The notes beneath the pieces were generated by a model that was not told where the DNA came from, made no database searches, and saw only the letters and a list, made by a program, of their open reading frames with translations. A stretch of 11,785 nt of DNA from Acanthamoeba lenticulata (taxonomy: Eukaryota; Discosea; Longamoebia; Acanthamoebidae), in the NCBI GenBank assembly GCA_002179805.1, contig NAVB01002349.1, positions 1-11,785 on the forward strand. The letters are read 5' to 3'. A program made the position numbers and the translations under genes. Numbering within the stretch: the stretch's first letter is position 1; every line of letters starts with the position of its first letter. Shown one piece after another: positions 1-6,573 of the stretch.

Positions 1-58
1 TTTTGTTTTGTTTTTTTTGTTTTTTGTTTTTTGTTTTTTTTTGTTTTTGTTTTTTTTT
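1..58. repeat. T-rich low-complexity tract (A-rich with scattered C on the minus strand)
   Basis: Runs of 4-9 T are broken by single G residues over the whole stretch. On the minus strand it is an A-rich tract starting just after the poly(A) signal of the PH-domain gene. It has no coding value. It may be the A-rich downstream region of that gene or simply where the assembly broke. Confidence 0.9.
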
Positions 59-65
59 GCATCGG

Positions 66-71
66 TTTATT
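66..71 (-). terminator. Poly(A) signal AATAAA of the PH-domain gene
   Basis: A canonical AATAAA lies on the minus strand 95 nt past the stop codon of the PH-domain gene and just before the A-rich tract at 1-58. Its position and orientation fit the 3' end of that transcript. Confidence 0.6.
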
Positions 72-165
72 TTGATCCAAAACTGTACTCGAGTTTACAC
101 TTCCACGCTAACCCCCAACGTTGACATCTGGCTGGTATCCACACCTGCACGATACCATCACACCA

Positions 166-1306
166 CTACTGGTGCTGGGCGGTGTAGGGGTAAGCGTTGG
201 TCGAGTAGCCGGACGACATCTGGACGACGCCGCCGTAGGGCGCCCCAAAGCCCGCGTAGGCGTTCTGCTGCTGCTGCTGCGGCTGTGGTGGTGGCAGCTG
301 CGCCCAGTACTGCTGTGGCTGCGGCTGGGGCTGTTGCTGCTGCTGCAGTGGCGGCGGGTAGAGCGGCCTGTAGCCGGCCTGGCCGGCCTGCGGCGTGCTC
401 CACTCGGCCGGTGGCGCCGAGGGCTGGGCCCACCCACCGGCTGGCGGGTAGGCCGTCACCGCGGTGGGGGCCATCGGTGGCGCCTGTTGTTGTTGCTGCT
501 GCTGGAGGTTGGGCACCGGCTGGCTGTAGAATTGTGTCACCTGCGCGCGCACTGTGTCAGCCACCACGACCGGCGGTGGGCCGAGCTGCGTGGGCACTGG
601 TGGCGCGCACCTTGCCACGGATGGCGTTTTGAATGGCCTCTACCCACGAGTCGAACTCGAGCTGGTTGTCGGCCTCTACATAGTAGCGGCGCGACGGTGT
701 GTCGACGGCGAACACGTACCTGGTGGTGTGTCGTGACGACCAGACATGAAGAGAAGGACGCGAGAGAAGAGCGGCAGGTGAGACTCGATCAGCGAAAGAT
801 GAGCTTGCGGGGCGAGAAGGGAGAAGAGGAGAGAGTTGCAAGCTAAAGGGCGACGTACTTGGCCTGCGAGCTGTATGGGAAGGTCCCGTTGTTGAGGGCC
901 ACGCTGGCGCCCTTGAGCTGGATGGAGCCCTGTGGCTCCTCCGACTGGCAGGCGAGAGATGGTTGAGAAGAAGGAAAGAGGGGCTTCTAGAAGGAGAATG
1001 ATGAAAATCGGGACCAGAAGGACGTACCGAAGGGCTAACAAAATAGTACAGGGTCATGCCACTAAGAACCCAGAAACGTCGTTTCCAGTTCTTGATGATG
1101 CCACCCTGCTTCACCAGGTAGCCTTCCTTAAGAGCCTTTTGTCGGAGATAAAGAGCCCCATTTGTTCGGATGGGCAGCGAGGTGGCTGACCCGGTGTAGG
1201 CGGGGTAGGCACTCGTCGAGGAATACGCAGGACGGGCCGAACACGACGTGACCGTAGTTGTGGTATAGCATGGCGAGGAATGGCATGGTCTACTATGACA
1301 GGACAT
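166..1306 (-). CDS. PH-domain protein with Gln/Pro-rich C-terminal tail
   Basis: Four exons are inferred: 1306-1028, 944-859, 719-611 and 540-166, giving 282 residues. Introns start GTACGT, GTACGT and GTGCGC, end in CAG, and are 83, 139 and 70 nt long. Residues 61-157 form one pleckstrin homology domain: it opens EGYLVKQGG, has the basic strand pair NWKRRFWVL and TLYYF, and closes with the helix around EFDSWVEAIQNAI, with the invariant Trp at 147. The K-x(n)-K-R-R-x(n)-Y pattern is the type seen in phosphoinositide-binding PH domains, so recruitment to PIP-rich membrane is a fair inference. Residues 1-50 are Ser/Thr/Tyr/Cys-rich. Residues 160-282 are rich in Gln, Pro, Ala and Tyr with three poly-Q runs, so disordered and prion-like in composition. 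The splice into exon 4 is the least certain junction, because a much closer in-frame AG exists. No catalytic domain is visible; the exact role is unknown. Confidence 0.85.
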
Positions 1307-1797
1307 CTTCTTTAAAGAGGAGGAAGAGAGATGGCGGAATTTAAAGAGTGGATCAGATGAGATGAAGGAGCTGGGTTGCCCAGCAAACGATTACTCCAAA
1401 CACAACCCCCGAAAAGAAAATACACGGCTTCCTTTATTCCCCGGATTTTTCCTATTCATTTTCTGGCCCGATACGGCGAGAGAGAGGACGAAGGTCGCAA
1501 ACCCGAAACTCGGGCCTGAGCAAGGTGAAAAGGCGTTCCTTGCACCTTCAGTCGGTTCATCAATTCAGGTCGCGCACCTTCATCGTACTTAACTCCCACA
1601 TCACTTTTTTCACCCCACGTTCTTTTGGCCTGGGGCGCGGGCACCTGACCGTGCTCCAGTGAGCGCGCCAACGGCTGCCCGTGGAGCATGGAAGACAGCC
1701 TCACAATGGGGTGTGGGGAAGTGGGGCGTGGTTCGAAAGCCAGGCTGTCCTTGACCAATGAAGCCTTTAGTACAATTTTATTTACACGGCCAAAGTG
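1307..1797. other. Intergenic region between the PH-domain gene and the F-box gene at 1798
   Basis: This 491-nt gap holds the promoter and leader of the PH-domain gene (minus strand) and the 3' region of the F-box gene. Two TTTAAA boxes on the minus strand lie 6-35 nt upstream of the PH start codon, the nearer one at the expected place for a leader or TATA-like element. Short open frames on both strands have codon use unlike the neighbouring genes and no recognisable domain, so I see no gene here. Confidence 0.6.
1777..1782 (-). terminator. Poly(A) signal AATAAA of the F-box gene at 1798-2346
   Basis: AATAAA on the minus strand lies 15 nt past the stop codon. This gives a very short 3' UTR, in keeping with the compact layout. 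Confidence 0.65.
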
Positions 1798-2346
1798 TCA
1801 AGTGCTTCCTGCGTTTGACAGTACCAGAACGATCAAGTACGCAAAGGCCAAAAGGGCGACAACAATGAGCGTGATGATGAGAGTTTTCCTCTTGCGTCTT
1901 CGGTTGGCCTCCAGCATTTCTGGCGTGGCCTCCTCCTCGGGAAGGATGCCCAGCAGGAGTTCCTTTTCCTTTTCCCTGATCCACTCCTGGTTGCGCTCTC
2001 TGCTCTTGGCCTCGCGCTCCTGCTTCGTCTTGAGGCGCAGCGCCTCGTACCATTGGCCGTTTCCCACACGTCGCGCCAGTTCCGCATTGAAGCCCCGGTC
2101 GTTGGTGCTGAGCATGAGCCACCGGCGGTCCGTGGCGCGGAGGGCCATCTTCTCGCGAAAGGTCGTCAACCAGCTCCACACCTCGAGCAGCACCTCGTCC
2201 GGCAGTTGTGCGAACAAGCCGGAGTTGAACTCGTGGAGGAGCTGGCCACCCTCCAAGTCGAGCGTGAACGATTGGTGACCACCATTGGGGGTTGTGTGCT
2301 GTGGGGTCTGCCAAGAGAGGAGGGGCGTCTTTTCGCCTGTGTGCAT
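1798..2346 (-). CDS. F-box protein with C-terminal tail anchor (first of two)
   Basis: This is a single uninterrupted frame of 182 residues. Residues 44-92 form a divergent F-box: LPDEVLLEVWSWL, then a basic ATDRRWLMLS stretch in place of the usual V-C-K-x-W core. Residues 98-135 form a highly charged Lys/Arg/Glu helix, probably coiled coil, beginning QWYEALRLKTKQE. A basic cluster RRRKRK at 149-154 precedes a strongly hydrophobic segment at 155-176 made of Ile, Leu, Val and Ala, leaving about six residues to the end. That is the layout of a tail-anchored protein with its F-box facing the cytosol. By family knowledge an F-box binds Skp1 and brings a substrate to an SCF ubiquitin ligase; a membrane-bound SCF receptor is the inference. 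No substrate-binding repeat (WD40, LRR, Kelch) is present. The gene at 5165-5827 has the same order of parts. The substrate and the target membrane cannot be read from sequence. Confidence 0.85.
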   Translation of the reverse strand: MHTGEKTPLLSWQTPQHTTPNGGHQSFTLDLEGGQLLHEFNSGLFAQLPDEVLLEVWSWLTTFREKMALRATDRRWLMLSTNDRGFNAELARRVGNGQWYEALRLKTKQEREAKSRERNQEWIREKEKELLLGILPEEEATPEMLEANRRRKRKTLIITLIVVALLAFAYLIVLVLSNAGST

Positions 2347-2387
2347 GTTGTGTTAGTGTGCTGCCGCTTTTTCTGATTTTAAAGATT

Positions 2388-2402
2388 AAAAAAAAAAAAA
2401 AA
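2388..2402. promoter_or_regulatory. A15 homopolymer upstream of the F-box gene
   Basis: Fifteen A residues (T15 on the minus strand) lie 41-56 nt upstream of the start codon of the F-box gene and 71 nt past the stop of the RNA ligase gene. Poly(dA:dT) tracts commonly keep nucleosomes off promoters, so a promoter role is plausible. I found no AATAAA for the RNA ligase gene in this gap. Confidence 0.4.
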
Positions 2403-2473
2403 TGGACCTCTACTTCGTGGTCGACTTTTACTTTCAGTTCGCAGAAAAGGTCTGGTCCACCAAAGTCAACCTT

Positions 2474-4115
2474 TCATGGCTTGGGTTGTCGCGTCTCCTT
2501 GAAATGCTGGATGATGACCTGCTTGCACTCGACGCGGAGCTTACGCGTGAGGTCGGCCTTGGCACCAGGCGCCAGGGCGCCGAGGACCTCTGCGTGGTCC
2601 TCCTGGAGCTGTTCCATGACATCGGCCATCAGCTTGGCCAGCAGCTCCATCACCTTCTCTCGCTCGTGCGCCTCGACGCGCCCTGGTTTGGTTCTGCCCG
2701 TCAAGACCGGCGGCACACGCGACCAGGACCAACTGCGAGAAGGACGAAGAGGGACGTACCGAGCTTGGAAATGACGTTGTTGAGGCGGTTGCGGGTGACC
2801 AGCGCGAACATCTCAAACTCGAGCAGCTCCGCGGCCGACGGCCGGTAGTCCTCTTTGCCGCCGCCGGCGCCGCCCCCAGGCCGGGCCTGCCACTTCTCGG
2901 CCTGGTGGTACCGGTCCTCCTCCGAAAACTGCTTTGTCTTCTTCTTGACGATGGCGCGCGTGGCGCCGCCCTTGCTCGTGGACACGTACAGCGTCTTCAT
3001 CGGCTTCAGCACGATCTGAACAGATCCAACAGATCCAGCACTGCGTCAATACACACAATCACACAAAAGCGAGCGCACGCGCGCACCCCTTCGGCTCGGT
3101 TGGGCGTCGGCAGCGGGGGCAAGCCCAGCCGCGCTGGGACCGTGGACTCGAACTCGACCGGGTGCTCGAGCATCTCCTCGTACGTCCCTGCGTGTGTGCG
3201 TCGGTCATGGTGAGTGCCGTCAACAACACGGACGGCGCCACGGCAGGACGAGACCCTCCAACGTACCGACGGCGAGCGGCTCGGCGCAGAGGAGCTCCAC
3301 GCTCCGGAAGAGCTCGAGCGCCTTGTCGTAGTCGACGAAAAATAGCGCGTCGCCGGTGGCTTCGTTGAGGCGGCCGCCGGCCAGCTCGAGTGCGACGTCG
3401 AACGCGTAGAACTCGATCGTGGGCGAGTAGTAGACGCCCGTCTGGACGGCCTCCACGCGCGGGTCCGGCGGCACCTCCGGGTGCGGGTAATGGCCGCCGC
3501 ACAGCTCGCCAAACAGCAGCACGCGCGCTACCGCAGGTGCCGGCGCCGCCGCTGCCGCCTGGCCGCCGCGCCCGCGCGTGTCGGCGCCGGCGAGGCCCGA
3601 GACGTGGGCGGCCAGGAGGGCGGCTTGGTCGCGCTCGACCTGCTCAAACAGGCGCACGACCTTGGGCCGCAGCCGGTCGACCAGCACGGCGTGCCCGAAG
3701 AAGTCCTCGTCGGCCCGCAGGACCTCACGCCGCTTGCCGCACTGCACCTCCACGTCCCCGCCGGCGCTGCGGCTCATGAGGAAGCAGAAGTTGGCGCCGT
3801 GCACCTGTTGGCCCCCGTGCGGTGCAGAGGCAAAGCTCGTGTGAGCGCAAAGTGCCACAAGGCCTGTTGGCTGGCGCAGAGGAGGCCGCACCTTCTCTGT
3901 GGCGACCCACGACTTGCCGAACGACTTGCCGCCGCGAGGCAAGACCCAGTTCCGTGTGCTGCGACCCAGCAAGAGCCCATTTATCAGAGATACGAGCCAA
4001 GGCCTGGACGGGGAAGAGGAGGTGGGGTCGAAGCGCACCTGTCCTGTATCTTGTGGTAACCTGCAAAGCCGGGATCTCCTTCACTCTGCTGCGCGGCTCC
4101 TGTGGGCGCTTCCAT
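2474..4115 (-). CDS. RNA ligase, Rnl2 / RNA-editing-ligase family
   Basis: ATP-dependent ligases of this family join 5'-phosphate and 3'-OH RNA ends through enzyme-AMP and RNA-adenylate steps. Six exons are inferred: 4115-4039, 3958-3892, 3804-3267, 3187-3087, 3015-2760 and 2682-2474 (415 residues). Introns are 71-87 nt, and every junction keeps frame and restores a motif. Motif I is TEKVHGANF, with nucleophile Lys48 as the last codon of exon 2. GKRREVLRADEDFFGH (71-86) is the Rnl2-type block after motif I. Motif III is LLFGELCGGHYPHPE (Glu148), IIIa is IEFYAFDV (178-185), IV is AEGIVLKPMK (Glu260, built across an exon junction), and V is AIVKKKTKQF (Lys285/Lys287). The C-terminal helical domain carries TRNRLNNVISKLG, typical of Rnl2-type ligases. 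The start at 4115 supplies the family's N-terminal block FAGYHKIQDS. No targeting peptide is evident. Family assignment is confident; the cellular substrate is unknown. Confidence 0.93.
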
Positions 4116-4333
4116 ATTGTTGTTGGGTGTTGTAGGAGCTGCGCCTGACCTCTTTCCACCACACCAAAAACACTTTGAGAAAAGAGCAAGATAATCATTT
4201 GCGAGAAGCGCTACAGCTGACGTCAGCCGCTAGTTTAACTGCAACTTGTTTTGGCCGAAATTTCACATCGGGGTGGTACCTCTACTCTCACTAGTCTCAT
4301 ACCACACAAGGGCCGCAGCGCCAAGCAAAGCAC
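4116..4333. promoter_or_regulatory. Divergent promoter shared by the RNA ligase and NTF2-like genes
   Basis: Two start codons pointing apart are separated by 218 nt, so this stretch must hold both promoters and leaders. It is more A/T-rich than the flanking exons. The outstanding feature is the CRE-type palindrome listed separately at its centre. I see no convincing TATA box for either gene. Confidence 0.75.
4216..4227. promoter_or_regulatory. CRE-type palindrome GCTGACGTCAGC
   Basis: This perfect 12-bp palindrome contains TGACGTCA, the full cAMP-response-element core bound by bZIP factors of the CREB/ATF type in other eukaryotes. It lies almost exactly midway between the two divergent start codons, where a shared operator would be expected. 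Binding in this organism is inference. Confidence 0.5.
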
Positions 4334-5014
4334 ATGGAGAAGGAGCATGTGGTAAGCTGTATTCGCGACTTGGTCAGCACCATCCTACGAAAGGACTCCA
4401 GCCAGCACGCCCGGGTGATCGGGCAGTACTGCAGCGACGATGTCCTTCTGCGCCACCCGCTGTTCGACCTGCGCGGCAAGCGCGCCTTGACGGACCTCTT
4501 CGTGGGTTGGTCGGCGTACAACCGCAAGATTGAAGGCACCATCCACGAGATCATGTACGACGAGGCCCAGGGCCTGGTGATGGTCGACCTGACCCAGCAC
4601 CTGGTCTTCCCCGTCTTCCCGCTGGCGCAAGCCGACTTCCGCATGTACGTCAAGTTCACGCTACGCGACACCGACGATGGACGGTGCGTCCTCTTTTGAC
4701 TGTCTCTCTCCTCTCTCTATGCGTCAAGTGGGACCTCTCACGTTCGCAGTCGGCGTGCTCAGGAAGGTGATCGTGCGGCAAGACGACATCTACACGGCGC
4801 GAGGCATTTTCCGCATGTGGCTGCCCGGCAGGTTGATCCACGACTTCATCATGTTGCCCTTGGGCACGTCGTCCCACCATTATCTCTCCTATGTCATTTG
4901 TGACTCCACCTCATTTCTGAAGACTCCACCACGCCAGGTACTGTGGCGGCGTCAATCATCACAACGACCATCTGCGCGAAGACTGGAGCAGGAAAGAAGA
5001 GCAAAAAGGAGTGA
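4334..5014 (+). CDS. NTF2-like (SigF-like) domain protein with probable C-terminal anchor
   Basis: Three exons are inferred: 4334-4683, 4763-4863 and 4938-5014, giving 175 residues. The first intron is GT-AG (79 nt, donor GTGCGT). The second is best read as GC-AG (74 nt, donor GCACGT). Residues 10-138 resemble the small NTF2-like fold family known in fungi as SigF-like: VLLRHPLFDLRGK, the GWSAYNRKIEG helix, the strand QHLVFPVFPL, then MYVKFTLRD and KVIVRQDDIYTARGIF. These folds bind small ligands or act as enzymes or scaffolds; no catalytic set is recognisable. The spliced end adds a hydrophobic stretch at about 145-164 (FIMLPLGTVAASIITTTICA) followed by Lys-rich KKSKKE, consistent with a tail anchor. 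Without the GC-AG intron the frame runs on to 5063 with an Arg/Gln-rich tail of no known likeness. The domain is moderately sure, the anchor less so. Confidence 0.75.
4864..4937 (+). other. Putative GC-AG intron in the NTF2-like gene
   Basis: The donor reads TTGG|GCACGT and differs from the local consensus G|GTACGT only at T to C in the second base. The acceptor is ACGCCAG, preceded by a pyrimidine-rich stretch with CTGAA as a possible branch site. Removal leaves G|GT and opens a frame giving a hydrophobic segment, a Lys-rich end and a stop at 5012-5014. The only nearby GT (CAC|GTCGTC) gives a different frame with a long hydrophilic tail. Confidence 0.6.
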
Positions 5015-5164
5015 ACGCGTACACGCAACAGACGATCATTTCATCTTTTTGTTCAAAGTGTAGTGGAAGATTGGACGCTATTGTTACAGTAAGGGGGAGG
5101 GGGATCTCTACGCGCTTGCTATGTACAAGTCTTCAAGTAGACCGGCAGTGGTTCCCGCTTGTTG

Positions 5165-5827
5165 TCAGTAGGCGAGGGACATGGACGCCCAGAAGGCAAA
5201 GGTCGTGAGGGACGAGATGGACACGACGGTGACCATCTGCTTCCAGGCCGTCCGAGGCACGTCGTTCACCTTCTTGCCGTTTTTGTCAAAGGCCGCTGCA
5301 TCCGTCCGAAGAGGATCCGCGACGACCTCTGGCAGCGGTTGCTGCTGCATGTCCTCCTTTAGTCGCTGTTGCTCGAGAGCCAAAGCTTCTTCCTTGCGCT
5401 TCTGCTCAAACTGGGCGCGCTTGTGGCTGAGGAAGAGGGACCGCCAGCACGGGGTGGCCTTGCGGCTCGACGCCTCGCGCGCCCGCGCAGCCTCGAACAC
5501 GCCGGGCATCGTTCGTCGTGTCCACTCGCGCCACAGCGTCCACGAGCCTGGAATGCCAAGCATGTCCGGTCAGTCCCAAGCGTGTAGTACAGAAGATCCA
5601 GCAAGAGAGGAAGTAGTACCGGGACAGGACAGGAGGGCTTCCCAGTCGCTGCACACGAGGCTGAGGGTGATGAGCGACTCGGGCGGGAGGTTGGCAAAGA
5701 TGTGAAGAAGCGTCTCGGGTGGCTGCGACAGTGAAGCCTCGTCGGCTCGGCAGTAATGCATGAAATTGCTGAAAGTGCCAAGGGCGCTGCCGCTCGGCGA
5801 AGTGCTCAGTGCTTTCTTGAGCTCCAT
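5165..5827 (-). CDS. F-box protein with C-terminal hydrophobic anchor (second of two)
   Basis: Two exons, 5827-5620 and 5547-5165, are joined by a 72-nt intron (donor GTACTA, acceptor TTCCAG), giving 196 residues. The intron falls inside the F-box and the junction restores it: residues 36-81 read from PPETLLHIFANLPPESL through VCSDWEALLSCPG to SWTLWREW, a clear F-box with the V-C-x-x-W core. A Trp-led charged helix follows at 104-138 (CWRSLFLSHKRAQFEQKR and on), probably coiled coil. A moderately hydrophobic segment at about 173-195 ends at the C-terminus. The order of parts matches the gene at 1798-2346, suggesting paralogues. The expected role is an SCF substrate receptor held at a membrane; no substrate-binding repeats are present. 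The frame stays open upstream to an ATG at 6043, but base composition there looks like a leader, so the start at 5827 is preferred. It converges with the NTF2-like gene, 150 nt apart. Confidence 0.85.
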
Positions 5828-6573
5828 GGAGAGACGGATTGTTGGTGAAGATGACAGGAAACCCGCAGGTGGCTGAGTCTGCGCGACGGAGCCGACAAAG
5901 ACAGAAGCCAGCACCCACGTGAGCCTCGTGTGACAACAAGCGTCACTCCGCGTTTCGCTCGAGTGTCGACAACAAGAGGAGAGAAAAGGAAGCCAAACGG
6001 CGTAGAAGTAAAAACCGAAAGATCCCAAAAAGCAGAACAGCATAACTAAAGTGGGTTTTCATGCTCCTAATCAAGACTGAACGGCCTTGAGCTGGTCCCA
6101 ACGGCTTGCTGAGGGAGGGTCCCAAGTCCCACCTTGGAGAAGGAAAAAATGGGGGGAGGAAGCGCACCGTTCGTTCTTTTGGGGTTCAACAGGGAAAGCT
6201 TCGCGCCAATGGGGCGAGCTGCGCAAGTTCTTGTGTTGTTTGGATTGTACTCTTGTGGGAGTTTTAGGGCTTCTTTCTGGAGCCTCGTCTCGTGCAGTTG
6301 GTTCAATTTTTCGAAAGGGAGGAAGTGTTGGAGGAGAGGTTTAGTCGCGCATCTTGTGTTGTCTTGCCTGGCGTACTGACCGAAAACACGAACGACTGTC
6401 GCTGCTTTGCCAAATTTCTTTTCGTTCGTTTGCAAATCGAATTTCCTTCCACCTCCTTTTTTCGAATGATTTTTCGCACGCGTTTGTGATAATTACACAA
6501 TCTGCCGGTTGCACTGTAACGTTACAGGTTGACGCTGTCCAACAAGAAAAAAAAGATAACAAAACTGTGGAGC
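5828..6573. other. Intergenic region between the second F-box gene and the CCCH/RING gene
   Basis: This 746-nt gap is the longest in the window. It must hold the promoter and 5' leader of the F-box gene and the 3' UTR of the large gene, both on the minus strand. It is clearly more A/T-rich than the exons. A 122-codon minus-strand frame (6435-6067) is open but has third-base usage unlike real genes here and no domain. Apart from the palindrome at 6514-6527 I see nothing identifiable; no snRNA or tRNA signature was found. Confidence 0.6.
6514..6527. repeat. Perfect 14-bp palindrome CTGTAACGTTACAG
   Basis: The two arms are exact reverse complements with no spacer. It lies 47 nt past the stop codon of the CCCH/RING gene, within its likely 3' UTR or terminator. 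It could be a dimeric protein-binding site or a 3'-end signal, or chance. It sits in an A/T-rich setting. Confidence 0.45.

Noticed and set aside
121..846. Long plus-strand frame opposite the PH gene
   Set aside because: It comes from reading CAG/CTG and G/C-rich codons backwards; the minus strand gives a clean PH domain.
1725..1745. B-box-like GGTTCGAA suggesting a tRNA gene
   Set aside because: The base that should be the invariant C after the T-loop is missing, the T-stem does not pair, and there is no A box or acceptor stem upstream.
1456..1758. Minus-strand frame of 100 codons upstream of the PH gene
   Set aside because: No domain, mixed codon use and no splice signals linking it to a neighbour. 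It also overlaps the 3' region of the F-box gene.
2402..2848. Plus-strand open frame starting right after the A15 tract
   Set aside because: It is antisense to the last two exons of the RNA ligase, whose motifs fix the minus strand as coding.
4938..5208. Alternative NTF2-like C-terminus (YCGGVNHHNDHLREDW and on) using donor CAC|GTCGTC
   Set aside because: The donor is far from the local consensus, the frame runs past 5200 into the convergent F-box gene, and no family likeness is gained.
6067..6435. Minus-strand frame of 122 codons between the second F-box gene and the large gene
   Set aside because: Third-base composition is unlike the neighbouring genes, there is no domain, and it lies in A/T-rich leader or UTR sequence.
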